A stretch of DNA of 64,000 bases from Streptomyces sp. P3 (GTDB taxonomy: Bacteria > Actinomycetota > Actinomycetes > Streptomycetales > Streptomycetaceae). Shown in pieces: positions 36,141 to 44,579 of this stretch. A model generated the notes under the pieces. It was not told where the DNA came from. It ran no database searches and saw only the letters and a list, made by a program, of their open reading frames with translations. A program made the translations under genes and the position numbers. The stretch covers positions 9,362,001 to 9,426,000 of the forward strand of contig NZ_CP028369.1 in the NCBI RefSeq assembly GCF_003032475.1, written 5' to 3'. Each line of letters begins with the position of its first letter. The first letter of the stretch is position 1.

Positions 36141-36650
36141 GTGGCCACAGCGAACGACCGGGAACGCCCGGCGGCGGCACGGGAGTCCGAGGCGTTCCCG
36201 CACCCAGCCGACCTGCACGCCTTCGCCGTCCAGCTGCGGCGGATGAACGGCGGGATCAACCGGCTGGTGCACGGGTTCGCCGGCGAGCACGCCCTGCACG
36301 CCACCGACGTCCAGGCGCTCGCGGCGATCCTGGACGCCGAGGAGCCGATGACGCCGAAGCGGCTGCGCGAGCACCTCGGACTGACCTCGGGCGCGGTCAC
36401 CGCGTGCGTGGACCGGCTCGAGCGGGCCGGACACATCCGCCGGGTCCGCGAGAGCGCCGACCGCCGGGTGGTCCACCTGTACTACGCCTCCGACGCCCGC
36501 TCGGCGGCCCGCACCTATTTCCGTCCGCTGGCCGAGGCCACCGAGGCCGCCCGGGCCCGCTTCACGGCGGACGAGCTGACGGTCGTGGTGCGCTTCCTCG
36601 CGGCCCTCAACGAGCAGCTCTCCGAAACCGGGCCGCCGCCGACGCGCTGA
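36141..36650 (+). CDS. MarR-family transcriptional regulator
   Basis: 169-aa winged-helix regulator. ALHATDVQALAAILDAEEPMTPKRLREHLGLTSGAVTACVDRLERAGHIRRVRESADRRVVHLYY (about residues 50-115) is the full MarR DNA-binding unit, including the DR-x-V wing. Start is taken at GTG 36141; the frame extends to ATG 36096. It is divergent from the SDR-DUF2867 gene across 125 bp, and probable target promoters are that gene and possibly the MMPL gene at 37651. The inducer cannot be told. Confidence 0.88.
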   Translation: MATANDRERPAAARESEAFPHPADLHAFAVQLRRMNGGINRLVHGFAGEHALHATDVQALAAILDAEEPMTPKRLREHLGLTSGAVTACVDRLERAGHIRRVRESADRRVVHLYYASDARSAARTYFRPLAEATEAARARFTADELTVVVRFLAALNEQLSETGPPPTR

Positions 36651-36723
36651 GCAGTCCGGCGGGACCGTCCCCCGCGGACCGCCTGCTGCTCCTCGCCGCT
36701 CGCCGCTGCGGCCGCGGCACCGG

Positions 36724-37374
36724 CTAGGGAGCGTCCTGCGGCTCCTTCGGGCCGGCGGCCCGGGCGAGCTCGGTGAGGTCCGGGAGCAGGGCCGCCAGCC
36801 CCTTCAGCAGTGAGCCCATGTCCACCACGTCGGGCATCGGGTAGACGAAGCACACCCCGGCCTCGTACAACGAGACCGCCGGTGCGGCGAACCTCATCAG
36901 CTGCTCGGGCAGGCCGGAGGAGTAGAACCGCTCGACCGTCCCCGCCTGGTCCTTGCCCATCGGCAGGTACGGAAGGCCCTCGCAGCGCAGGTTGAGTTCG
37001 GCCGCGCTCCACTCCCGCTCCAGCCGGAGGAAGAGGCCGTCGCCGGGCACGTCGAAGCACACGACGAGCCAGTGCCGTACGTCCCTGCGCCCGACCGGCT
37101 CCCAGAGTCTGCTGACGGTGACCGGGTGGCCGCCGAGCGAGCCGGTCACGGCGGTGCCGTAGAGGGTGCGCAGCAGCCAGGGGAAGTGGCCCGCGAACCG
37201 GGTCGAGTACTGCTTTCGCGCGTCGCCCGCGACACGGCTCCAGCCGGGGCGCTGGGCGAGGAGGCGCATCGCCCGGTCCGCCTTGTTCGCCCGGCGGGTG
37301 GTACGGACGGCGAGGGTCGCGCCCACGACGAACGGGGCGATGAGGATGACCGAGAACATGATCCAGGGGAGCAC
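36724..37374 (-). CDS. hypothetical membrane-anchored protein
   Basis: 216-aa protein of unknown function. It opens with a transmembrane helix (MFSVILIAPFVVGATLAV), then a basic RRANKADRAMRLLAQRPGW stretch and a soluble domain (HWLVVCFDVPGDGLFLRLEREW, LYEAGVCFVYPMPDVVDMGSLL). GTG at 37374 with AAAGGA upstream is chosen; ATG 37359 is possible. It resembles Streptomyces hypothetical proteins of similar length; I cannot name a family. Confidence 0.65.
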   Translation of the reverse strand: MLPWIMFSVILIAPFVVGATLAVRTTRRANKADRAMRLLAQRPGWSRVAGDARKQYSTRFAGHFPWLLRTLYGTAVTGSLGGHPVTVSRLWEPVGRRDVRHWLVVCFDVPGDGLFLRLEREWSAAELNLRCEGLPYLPMGKDQAGTVERFYSSGLPEQLMRFAAPAVSLYEAGVCFVYPMPDVVDMGSLLKGLAALLPDLTELARAAGPKEPQDAP

Positions 37375-37576
37375 CGGGTGCGATGTCCTTTCGCTTCGGC
37401 CGGGGAAGTGCGCGGACTCGCATCCTCGCCCGGGCGGCCGGGCCGGCGCATCGGTGGATCTACGTAGAGGAGAGGCGGACGGAGACGCGGGCGCACGAAC
37501 GTGCGCCCGCACCGCATCCGTACACCCGCCTGCGACGGAAGTACGAGTGCCGTCTACGATCACCCGCGATCAATAA

Positions 37577-37605
37577 CTCGATGGTTGAGATTGTTCATCA
37601 TCGAG
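37577..37605. promoter_or_regulatory. inverted repeat upstream of the MMPL fragment
   Basis: CTCGATG (37577-37583) and CATCGAG (37599-37605) are perfect 7-bp arms round a 15-bp spacer, in a locally AT-richer stretch 45 bp before the MMPL start. ACTCGAT also occurs, inverted, at 36107-36113 in front of the MarR gene, so both could be MarR sites, though 7 bp is weak evidence. Confidence 0.4.
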
Positions 37606-37650
37606 ATACACATGACCGCCGCTGACGCGGTTCCCGGAATCTGGAGAGCG

Positions 37651-37890
37651 ATGCCCGCCATGTCCCGACGCGCACGATGGCTCGTCCCCCTGCTGCTCGT
37701 CGCCGTCTGGCTCGGCGTCGGGGGCGCCCTCGGCCCCTTCGCCGGACGGCTCGGCGAGGTCGCCACCAACGACCAGGCGGCGTTCCTGCCGCGCAGCGCC
37801 GAGTCGACCGAGGTGATCACCGCCCAGCGGGCGTTCCGCCAGGACGAGACGCTGCCGGCGATCGTCGTCTGGACCGGCGCCGAAGGCGGT
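37651..37890 (+). pseudogene. MMPL-family transporter, N-terminal fragment
   Basis: The first 80 codons of an MMPL (RND-like) lipid/drug exporter. ATG 37651 has GGAGAG upstream. It encodes transmembrane helix 1 (WLVPLLLVAVWLGVGGALGPF) and the start of the first extracytoplasmic loop (EVATNDQAAFLPRSAEST, QRAFRQDETLPAIVVW). Similarity ends at GAEGG; the frame continues to 38013 as Arg/Gly-rich nonsense overlapping the convergent gene at 37916. The rest of an MMPL protein, beginning just after this point, lies on the opposite strand at 49382-51163. Confidence 0.8.
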
Positions 37891-37915
37891 GTGCGCGGGC
37901 GCCGGCTCCTCCCCC

Positions 37916-38326
37916 TCAGCCGACGGGGAGGACGAGGGCCGGGACGGTGCGCTGCATGCGCAGTGCGTCGACGGACTCCGCGAGGAGCTCGTACTCGGTG
38001 GTGTCGTCGCTGACCGCGATCCGCACCAGCCTGCCGCCCGCCAGTTCGTCGGCCACCAGCTCCTGCCGGCCCGTGTCGGCGCACCAGGCCCGCAGCAGCC
38101 CGGGCACGTCCTGCACGGTGTCGGCGACGGGGACGAGCGCCCCCGGCGGGAAGTACTCGCTCTCGGGCAGCGGATCCAGTCGTTCGGCCATCCAGGACGC
38201 CCGGTCCCGCAGCCACCACAGGGCGAGCGCCAGCGTAGGCGCGCGGTAGGTGCCCAGTGGTACGCCGATGCGCCGGCCGTCGCAGACGCCGTACGCGGTG
38301 ACATGGCACAGGAATTCGTCGTGCAC
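37916..38326 (-). CDS. hypothetical protein
   Basis: 136-aa soluble protein with no family I recognise. It starts at GTG 38326 after GGAGAGAG and has a compact domain with CHVTAYGVCDGRRIGVPLGTYRAPTLALALWWLRDRASWM and a C-terminal half rich in Val/Asp (LVRIAVSDDTTEYELLAESVDALRM). Its stop lies 26 bp past the end of the MMPL fragment, so it borders the proposed rearrangement point. GC3 bias and an ordinary start support it as a gene. Confidence 0.7.
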   Translation of the reverse strand: MHDEFLCHVTAYGVCDGRRIGVPLGTYRAPTLALALWWLRDRASWMAERLDPLPESEYFPPGALVPVADTVQDVPGLLRAWCADTGRQELVADELAGGRLVRIAVSDDTTEYELLAESVDALRMQRTVPALVLPVG

Positions 38327-38634
38327 GTCTCTCTCCCCCGGTGCTCGCTTGCCGGTCGCGCCTCGCTTTCCGTGCGGCTCCTGTGGGGAAACTGCCCCCG
38401 ACGTTCGAGTATGTTCACTGCTGAAACACTGTCACCATGTCTTTTTAGCCAGTCTCCTGGCATATTCCCCGCGGTTCATGGCCGAAATGCGGCGAGCATT
38501 GCCGAACACCGTCATTACCCGGCGGGTAATCGACCCGGGCGGCGGCCGCGGGCAAGCTGGTCACACCGGATCGGCGAAGGCCGTAATCCGGGACCTGACC
38601 AGTAACGACGACCTTTCCTGGGGGCTGATTTCCC
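38327..38634. other. intergenic, one palindrome
   Basis: About 300 bp without a convincing gene. It is AT-richer than average around 38400-38470. A perfect inverted repeat TTACCC-GGC-GGGTAA lies at 38515-38529, about 105 bp before the SnoaL-like gene, and could be an operator. Confidence 0.5.
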
Positions 38635-39015
38635 ATGTCCGCGAACACCGACCGCTACGAGAACGCCGTCGCCCGCTACTTCGAGGCCTGGAACGCACGG
38701 GAGCCCGAGGCGTTGGCGAAGGCCGTCGCCGCCGCGTGGGCCGTGCGGGGCACGTACACCGACCCCCTCGCCGACGTCCGCGGCCACGAGGAGATCGCGG
38801 CCGTGGTCACGGCGGCGCACGCCCAGTTCCCGGGCTTCGTCTTCCGGCTCTCCGGCGCGGTCGACGGCCACCACGACACGGCCCGGTTCTCCTGGGAGCT
38901 GGTGAACGGGGCCGGGGCCGCCCCGGTGGCCGGATCCGACGTCATCACGCTGGACGCGCAGGACCGGATCACGTCCGTCCTGGGTTTCTTGGACCGCGTG
39001 CCGGCCGGAGCCTGA
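38635..39015 (+). CDS. SnoaL-like/NTF2-fold protein
   Basis: 126-aa NTF2-like protein. RYFEAWNAREPEALAKAVAAAW (helices 1-2), GTYTDPLADVRGHEEIAAVV and HDTARFSWELVNGAG are the characteristic cone-fold segments of SnoaL-type proteins, which include polyketide cyclases and many ligand-binding proteins of unknown role. The active-site Asp/His pattern cannot be judged with confidence. Monocistronic, with a weak GGGG ribosome site. Confidence 0.82.
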   Translation: MSANTDRYENAVARYFEAWNAREPEALAKAVAAAWAVRGTYTDPLADVRGHEEIAAVVTAAHAQFPGFVFRLSGAVDGHHDTARFSWELVNGAGAAPVAGSDVITLDAQDRITSVLGFLDRVPAGA

Positions 39016-39313
39016 GTCCGGCGCCGATGAATTCCTCCGCTCGCGGCGGTCCGGACGGCACGGGATCGCCGCACGACCGCTGCGAGCGGTGGACATAGGG
39101 ATAACCGCCGACAACCCGGGCGGGCATAAACGGAATACTCGATGCCGAATTCACCGTCGTCCTGCGCGGGAGCCCGGCGAACGGGACTGGACCTATGCCC
39201 TCCGGCCCTGTTCCGTCACATTCTTCGGCACCCGCGGACCGCTCGGGATCCGCGGGACGGTCGACCGACACCGTTTTCGGAGTTCGCCGGCGACCGACCG
39301 CCCGGCAAAACGC
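39016..39313. other. intergenic, no gene seen
   Basis: About 300 bp between the convergent SnoaL-like and aldo/keto reductase genes. Short frames on both strands lack coding bias. No strong hairpin or operator was found. Confidence 0.45.
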
Positions 39314-40306
39314 TCAGCCGTTGATCACCGTGTCGATCCGGGTCAGCTCGTCGGCCTCGAAGTCCAGGCGGGAGAGCGCGCCGACGCTGTCCTCGATCTG
39401 GCGGGCGCTGCTCGCGCCCACGAGCGCGGAGGTCACCCGGCCCCCGCGCAGCACCCAGGCGAGCGCCAGCTGGGCGAGGGACTGGCCGCGCGACTTCGCG
39501 ATGTCGTCGAGGGCGCGCAGCTTGCCGACGAGTTCCTCGGTGACGGCCTCGGACTTCAGGAACGGGCTGTCGCTCGCCGCCCGCGAGTCCTCCGGGATGC
39601 CGTTCAGATAGCGGCCGGTCAGCAGCCCCTGCTCCAGCGGCGAGAACACGATCGACCCGACCTGGAGTTCGTCCAGGGCGTCCAGCAGGCCCTCGCTCTC
39701 CGGGCGGCGGTCGAGCATGGAGTAGCGCGGCTGGTGGATGAGGAGCGGGGTGCCCAGTTCGCCGAGGATCCGGGCCGCCTCGCGGGTCTGCTCGGCCGAG
39801 TAGTTGGAGACGCCTACGTACAGCGCCTTGCCCTGCTGCACCGCGGAGTGCAGGGCGCCCATCGTCTCCTCCAGGGGAGTCTCGGGGTCGGGGCGGTGCG
39901 AGTAGAAGACGTCGACGTAGTCCAGCCCCATGCGCGACAGGCTCTGGTCCAGCGAGGACAGCACGTACTTGCGCGAACCCCACTCGCCGTACGGGCCGGG
40001 CCACATCAGGTAGCCGGCCTTGGTGGAGATCACCAGTTCGTCGCGGTACGCCGCGAAGTCGCTCCTCAGGAAACCGCCCAGCGCGGACTCGGCCGCGCCG
40101 GGCGGCGGGCCGTAGTTGTTGGCCAGGTCGAAGTGGGTGACGCCGAGGTCGAAGGCGCGGCGCAGAATGGCCCGCTGTGTCTCGACCGGGCGGTCCGGGC
40201 CGAAGTTGTGCCACAGGCCGAGCGACAGCGCGGGAAGCTTCAGGCCGCTGCGCCCGGTGCGCCGGTAGGGCATGTCCGCGTAACGGTCGGGGTGTGCGGT
40301 GTACAA
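39314..40306 (-). CDS. aldo/keto reductase (YghZ/glyceraldehyde 3-phosphate reductase-like)
   Basis: 330-aa NADPH-dependent TIM-barrel reductase. Features are MPYRRTGRSGLKLPALSLGLWHNFG, the catalytic Asp/Tyr block FDLANNYGPPPGAAES, STKAGYLMWPGPYG with the catalytic Lys, YSHRPDPETPLEET and VGVSNYSAEQTREA. The start is taken as TTG 40306 with GGAG five bases upstream; an ATG at 40363 would add 19 unusual residues. It is divergent from the LysR gene, which is probably its regulator. Confidence 0.88.
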   Translation of the reverse strand: MYTAHPDRYADMPYRRTGRSGLKLPALSLGLWHNFGPDRPVETQRAILRRAFDLGVTHFDLANNYGPPPGAAESALGGFLRSDFAAYRDELVISTKAGYLMWPGPYGEWGSRKYVLSSLDQSLSRMGLDYVDVFYSHRPDPETPLEETMGALHSAVQQGKALYVGVSNYSAEQTREAARILGELGTPLLIHQPRYSMLDRRPESEGLLDALDELQVGSIVFSPLEQGLLTGRYLNGIPEDSRAASDSPFLKSEAVTEELVGKLRALDDIAKSRGQSLAQLALAWVLRGGRVTSALVGASSARQIEDSVGALSRLDFEADELTRIDTVING

Positions 40307-40416
40307 CGCGACTCCAGAGGGGGTTGGCACGACGATCGGGTCCGGGAAGATCACTCCCGTCAACCGCTACCCACTCTGGCTCCACCTGCGGGCAGTGGTC
40401 CAACAGAAGAATCCGA

Positions 40417-40441
40417 TGAGATTCAGCGGATACGCTTCTCA
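40417..40441. promoter_or_regulatory. inverted repeat in the LysR/reductase promoter
   Basis: TGAGA and TCTCA form a dyad with a 15-bp spacer (T-N-A type LysR sites have this span), ending 3 bp before the lysR ATG. It could serve autoregulation and control of the divergent reductase. Confidence 0.35.
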
Positions 40442-40444
40442 ATC

Positions 40445-41329
40445 ATGGAACTGCGCCACCTCCAGCACTTCGTAGCCGTCGCCGAGGACCAGCATTTCAC
40501 CCGGGCCGCCGAACGCCTGATGGTCTCCCAGTCCGGCCTGTCGGCGTCGATCCGGTCCCTGGAGCGGGAGCTGCGCGCCCCTCTCTTCGTCCGGACCACC
40601 CGGCGGGTGACGCTGACCGAGGCGGGCCGGGCGCTGCTCGGGGAGGCGGAGCGCGTCCTGGCGCAGGTGCGGGCGGCCCACGAGGCGGTCGCGGCCGTGC
40701 AGGGCGTGGTCCGCGGCACCCTCTCCGTGGGCACCGAGCAGTGCATCGCCGGGGTGCACGTGGCGGGTCTGCTGGCGGCGTTCCGGCGGCGCCACCCCGA
40801 CGTGGAGATCCGGCTGCGGCAGACCGGCTCGGGCGCGCTCGGCGAGGAGGTGGCGGCCGGCCGGCTCGACCTGGCCTTCGCCTACCGCACCCAGACCGAC
40901 ACCGACCAGCTGCGCTGCGTCCCGCTGGCGGCCGAGCCGATGTACGTCCTGTGCCACCCCGACCACCGCCTCGCCGGAGCGTCTGCGGCCCTGACGCCAC
41001 CGGACCTGGCCGGCGAGGTGTTCGTGGACTTCCACCCTGACTGGGGGCCGCGCAGCGCCACCGACGCCGCGTTCGCCGGCGCGAGCGTGCACCGCACGGT
41101 GGCCCTGGAGGTCAACGACGTGCACAGCCTGCTGGACCTGGTGGACGAGAACCTCGGCGTCGCGGTCGTACCGCGTCACTTCCGGCACAAGCGCGAGGCC
41201 CTGACCGCCCTCGCCCTCCAGGGCACGGGCGAGGCCGCCTACGAGACGGTGGCCCTGCTGCCGCCGGCCCGGGCGACCAGCCCGGCGGCCCGGGCACTCA
41301 TGGGGCTGCTGGAAACAGGGGGCGCCTGA
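40445..41329 (+). CDS. LysR-family transcriptional regulator
   Basis: 294-aa LysR regulator. The N-terminal winged helix is ELRHLQHFVAVAEDQHFTRAAERLMVSQSGLSASIRSLERELRAPLFVRTTRRVTLTEAG (about 2-62), followed by a linker helix and a periplasmic-binding-like co-inducer domain (GTLSVGTEQCIAGVHVAGLLAAFRRRHPDVEIRL). The start at ATG 40445 is fixed by the conserved N-terminus; the frame is open much further upstream but that is non-coding. It likely controls the divergent aldo/keto reductase. Confidence 0.92.
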   Translation: MELRHLQHFVAVAEDQHFTRAAERLMVSQSGLSASIRSLERELRAPLFVRTTRRVTLTEAGRALLGEAERVLAQVRAAHEAVAAVQGVVRGTLSVGTEQCIAGVHVAGLLAAFRRRHPDVEIRLRQTGSGALGEEVAAGRLDLAFAYRTQTDTDQLRCVPLAAEPMYVLCHPDHRLAGASAALTPPDLAGEVFVDFHPDWGPRSATDAAFAGASVHRTVALEVNDVHSLLDLVDENLGVAVVPRHFRHKREALTALALQGTGEAAYETVALLPPARATSPAARALMGLLETGGA

Positions 41330-41354
41330 GCGCCCGCTGGGCGATGGTGGACCC

Positions 41355-41870
41355 ATGCATGCGAAGGACATCCTCATCGACGGGTACAACCGCATCCAGG
41401 AAGAGGTCCGCGCCGCCGTCGAGGGCCTGGACCCCGACGCCCTCAACAGCCGGCCGGCACCATCGGCCAACTCGGTCGCCTGGCTGGTCTGGCACCTCAC
41501 CCGGGTCCAGGACGACCACATGGCCGACGCCTTCGGGCTCGACCAGGTGTGGCTGACCCAGGACTGGGAGAAACGGTTCGGCCTCGACCTGCCGCACGAG
41601 GACACCGGGTACGGGCACAGCGCCGCACAGGTCGCGAAGGTGCGGGTCCGCGACCCCGGCCTGCTGACCGGCTACCACGACGCCGTCCACGCGCAGAGCG
41701 TCGAGGCGCTGCGCACGCTGACCGCCGCCGACCTGGGGCGCGTGGTGGACGAGCGCTGGGATCCGCCGGTCACGCTGGGCGTACGGCTGGTCAGCGTCCT
41801 GTCCGACGACCTGCAGCACGTCGGACAGGCCGCCTACCTGCGCGGGCTGCTTCAGAGCGCGGCGGCGTAA
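41355..41870 (+). CDS. DinB-like/DUF664 protein
   Basis: 171-aa four-helix DinB-superfamily protein of the type that uses mycothiol or bacillithiol as thiol cofactor. The metal-ligand His pattern is visible in [18 protein letters not shown] and [18 protein letters not shown]. It starts 25 bp after the LysR gene, probably in the same transcript. Its 3' end overlaps the convergent adenosine deaminase gene by 19 bp. The reaction is unknown. Confidence 0.85.
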   Translation: MHAKDILIDGYNRIQEEVRAAVEGLDPDALNSRPAPSANSVAWLVWHLTRVQDDHMADAFGLDQVWLTQDWEKRFGLDLPHEDTGYGHSAAQVAKVRVRDPGLLTGYHDAVHAQSVEALRTLTAADLGRVVDERWDPPVTLGVRLVSVLSDDLQHVGQAAYLRGLLQSAAA

Positions 41871-42916
41871 CCCGGCAGGACGACGTCCTCGATGAGGGCG
41901 GTGCGCTCGTCGAACGGGATGAACGCGCTCTTGAGGGCGTTCACGGTCACCGTGCGCAGGTCCTCGACGTCCCAGCCCGCGTGCTCGACGAGCAGCGACA
42001 TCTCGCGGGTCATCGTGGTGCCGGAGACCAGACGGTTGTCCGTGTTGAGCGTGACGCGGAAGCCGAGGTCCTTCAGCGCGGTGATCGGGTGCTCGGCGAT
42101 CGAGGTCGCGGCGCCCGTCTGGAGGTTGGACGTCGGGCACATCTCCAGCGCGATCCGGCGGTCGCGCACCCAGCCGGCGAGGCGGCCGAGCTTGCCGTCC
42201 ACGATGTCGTCGGTGATGCGCACGCCGTGCCCGATGCGCTGGGCGCCGCACACCTGGAGCGCCTGGTGGATGCTGGGCAGGCCGTGGGCCTCGCCGGCAT
42301 GGATGGTGAAGGGGACGTTCTCGCGGCGCAGGTGCGCGAAGGCGTCGAGGTGGTCGGCGGGCGGGAACCCGTCCTCGGCACCGGCGATGTCGAAGCCGAG
42401 GACGCCCGCGTCCCGGAACGCGACGGCGAGGTCGGCCGTCTCGCGCGTGCGGTCGAACATGCGCATGCCGCACAACAGGGTGCCCACCCGGACGGGGGTA
42501 CCGGCGGCGGCGGCCTTCGCCATGCCGGCGGCCAGACCCTCCTGCACCGTCTCGACGACCTCGGGGAGTGTCAGCCCGCCGTTCAGCATCAGCTCGGGGG
42601 CGTAGCGCACCTCGCCGTAGACGACGCCGTCGGCGGCCAGGTCGAGCACGTACTCCTCGGCCGTGCGCAGCAGGCCCTCACGGCTCTGCATGACGGCGAG
42701 GGTGTGCTCGAAGGTGGCTATGTAGCGCACCAGGTCACCCGAGTTGGCGGCCTCGAAGTACCAGGCGGCGAGCTCGTCGGCGTCGGTGGTGGGCAGGGTG
42801 TGGCCGGCCTCCGCCGCGAGCTCGACGACGGTGGCGGGGCGCAGTCCGCCGTCGAGGTGGTCGTGCAGGACGGCCTTGGGGAGCCGGCGGAGGGTGTCGG
42901 TGTCGATGCGGGGCAT
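41852..42916 (-). CDS. add: adenosine deaminase
   Basis: 354-aa purine-salvage enzyme converting adenosine to inosine (or a close adenine-compound deaminase). Zinc ligands and catalytic residues sit in [14 protein letters not shown] (His-x-His), [13 protein letters not shown] (His, Glu), RIGHGVRI (His) and [13 protein letters not shown] (Asp-Asn pair). [10 protein letters not shown] is also typical. Length matches bacterial ADA. The stop region overlaps the DinB-like gene on the other strand by 19 bp. Confidence 0.93.
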   Translation of the reverse strand: MPRIDTDTLRRLPKAVLHDHLDGGLRPATVVELAAEAGHTLPTTDADELAAWYFEAANSGDLVRYIATFEHTLAVMQSREGLLRTAEEYVLDLAADGVVYGEVRYAPELMLNGGLTLPEVVETVQEGLAAGMAKAAAAGTPVRVGTLLCGMRMFDRTRETADLAVAFRDAGVLGFDIAGAEDGFPPADHLDAFAHLRRENVPFTIHAGEAHGLPSIHQALQVCGAQRIGHGVRITDDIVDGKLGRLAGWVRDRRIALEMCPTSNLQTGAATSIAEHPITALKDLGFRVTLNTDNRLVSGTTMTREMSLLVEHAGWDVEDLRTVTVNALKSAFIPFDERTALIEDVVLPGYAAAL

Positions 42917-42983
42917 GTGCGTGTTCCTCGGCGAGTGGTTCGGCGGGCGGTGCGGTCGGGCGATGTGGTCGGGCGGACGGCGC

Positions 42984-43376
42984 TCAGGCGGCGGGCTGGA
43001 GCAGGTCCCAGCGGTTTCCGTACAGGTCCTGGAAGACGGCGACGGATCCGTAGGCCTCGTGGCGGGGCTCCTCCAGGAACGTCACGCCGGCGGCGAGCAT
43101 GCGGGCGTGGTCGGCGGCGAAGTCCTCGGTGTGCAGGAAGAACCCCACGCGGCCGCCGGTCTGGTCACCGACCCGGGCGCGCTGGGCGTCACCCTCGGCG
43201 CGGGCCAGGAGCAGTCCGACGCCGTCCTGGCGGTCCCCGGGCCGCACGACGACCCAGCGGGCGCCGTCGGGGCGGGGCTCGTCCTCGACGAGCCGGAAGC
43301 CGAGCGCATCGGTGTAGAAGCGGATCGCCTCGTCGTAGTCGTCGACGACGAGGGTGACCAGGGCGATGCGGCTCAT
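42984..43376 (-). CDS. VOC-superfamily (glyoxalase-like) protein
   Basis: 130-aa vicinal-oxygen-chelate domain protein. [32 protein letters not shown] opens the first beta-alpha-beta unit. [55 protein letters not shown] completes the fold with the usual His and Glu ligand positions. Glyoxalase, antibiotic-binding and dioxygenase functions are all possible. The palindrome at 43461 lies about 85 bp upstream. Confidence 0.87.
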   Translation of the reverse strand: MSRIALVTLVVDDYDEAIRFYTDALGFRLVEDEPRPDGARWVVVRPGDRQDGVGLLLARAEGDAQRARVGDQTGGRVGFFLHTEDFAADHARMLAAGVTFLEEPRHEAYGSVAVFQDLYGNRWDLLQPAA

Positions 43377-43460
43377 CGGGGACCTTTCGGGGCGTGCGGA
43401 GGCGTGCGGACGCTGTACGGGGAACCATGCGGAAGAACTCTTCCGGAGGGGATTGACGGG

Positions 43461-43482
43461 TGAGGTTATACGTAAAACCTCA
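43461..43482. promoter_or_regulatory. 22-bp near-perfect palindromic operator
   Basis: Arms TGAGGTT (43461-43467) and AACCTCA (43476-43482) surround the self-complementary core TACGTA (43469-43474); only the two A residues flanking the core break symmetry. It lies in the 156-bp gap between the VOC gene and the end of the upstream aldo/keto reductase gene and is locally AT-rich. A second dyad, GGAAGA-AC-TCTTCC, is at 43431-43444. Confidence 0.6.
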
Positions 43483-43532
43483 TACGCGCCAGCGGGGGCC
43501 GGTACGGTCGGGCCGCGGCGGCCGGGGCGGGG

Positions 43533-44453
43533 TCAGTTCCCCTGCACGCGGCCCGCGCCGCGGTGGGCCGTGTTCAGGCGGTCCCTCTCCTCTTCCGTGA
43601 GGCGCAGCGCTCCCGCGGCCACGTTCTCGGCCAGGTGAGCGGGGCTTCCGGTACCTGGGATGGCCAGCACGTGCGGTCCCTGGGCGAGCGTCCAGGCGAG
43701 CCGGACCTGGGCGGGCGTCGCGTCGTGGGCGCGGGCGATGCGCAGCACCTCGTCGTCGTGGGCGGCGGTCGCCCCGTGTTCGGCCCCCTTCCCGGCGATG
43801 GCGAAGTAGGGGACGAAGGCGATGCCCTGCTCACCGCAGAGCCTGAGCAGTTCGGCGGACGCCGGGCCGGGGTGGCCGAGACCGAACTCGTTCTGCACGC
43901 TCACCACCGGGGCGACAGCCTGCGCCTCGGCGAGGTGGCGGGGCTGGACGGCCGAGATCCCGAGGTGGCGGACCAGGCCCTCCTCGCGCAGCGCGGCGAG
44001 CGCGCCGAAGTGCTCGGCGATCGACTCCTGCCCCATCCGGCGCAGGTAGACGAGGTCGAGGTGGTCGCGGCCGAGCTGGCGCAGGTTCTCCTCGACGTGG
44101 CCGCGCAGGTCCTCGGGGCGGGCCCGGGCCCCCCACTCCCCCCGGTAGTCGCGGTACGGGCCGACCTTGGCGGCGATGACCAGGCCGTCCGGGTACGGGG
44201 ACAGCGCGCGGCCGATGAGTTCGTTGGCGGAGCGCAGGGAGGAGAAGTAGAAGGCCGCGGTGTCGATGTGGTCGACGCCGAGCTCGACGGCCCTGCGCAG
44301 TACGGCGATCGAGCGGTCGCGGTCGCTCGGCGTGCCGAGGTGGAAGGCGGCGCTGCCCGTCAGCCGCATCGCGCCGAAGCCGAGGCGGTTGACGGACAGG
44401 TCGCCGCAGTTCCAGGTGCCCGCGGCGGCCGCGGTGATCGTCTCGGAGGCCAT
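43533..44453 (-). CDS. aldo/keto reductase
   Basis: 306-aa aldo/keto reductase. It has VNRLGFGAMRLTG, the catalytic region IDTAAFYFSSLRSANELIGRAL (Asp; a Phe-Tyr pair at the usual Tyr position), VIAAKVGPYRDYRGEW with the active-site Lys, LVYLRRMGQ, and the NADPH-binding LAIPGTGSPAHLAENV. Many relatives are annotated as oxidoreductases of unknown substrate. It lies downstream of the aldehyde dehydrogenase gene on the same strand with a 126-bp gap, so joint transcription is possible. Confidence 0.87.
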   Translation of the reverse strand: MASETITAAAAGTWNCGDLSVNRLGFGAMRLTGSAAFHLGTPSDRDRSIAVLRRAVELGVDHIDTAAFYFSSLRSANELIGRALSPYPDGLVIAAKVGPYRDYRGEWGARARPEDLRGHVEENLRQLGRDHLDLVYLRRMGQESIAEHFGALAALREEGLVRHLGISAVQPRHLAEAQAVAPVVSVQNEFGLGHPGPASAELLRLCGEQGIAFVPYFAIAGKGAEHGATAAHDDEVLRIARAHDATPAQVRLAWTLAQGPHVLAIPGTGSPAHLAENVAAGALRLTEEERDRLNTAHRGAGRVQGN

Positions 44454-44579
44454 CCGGGCAGTTTCGCACCCGCCGGGGACGGCCGCCCTGTCGCGGCCGC
44501 CTCCGTCAACGGGCCATGGCGGTGGCCCGTGTTGCGGAGGGCTTCCCCGGTCGCCGCCGCCGACATGCCGGACCGTGCC

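Noticed and set aside
37901..37908. GCCGGCTC shared with 51179-51186 as inversion microhomology
   Set aside because: The palindromic core is very frequent in this genome and the copies are direct, not inverted; it does not prove a mechanism.
38969..39271. 100-aa minus-strand frame between the SnoaL-like and reductase genes
   Set aside because: Overlaps the SnoaL-like gene end, lacks codon bias and any recognisable motif.
39089..40444. Large N-terminal extension of the LysR frame
   Set aside because: The LysR family begins with the helix-turn-helix at the ATG of 40445; the extension is antisense to the aldo/keto reductase.
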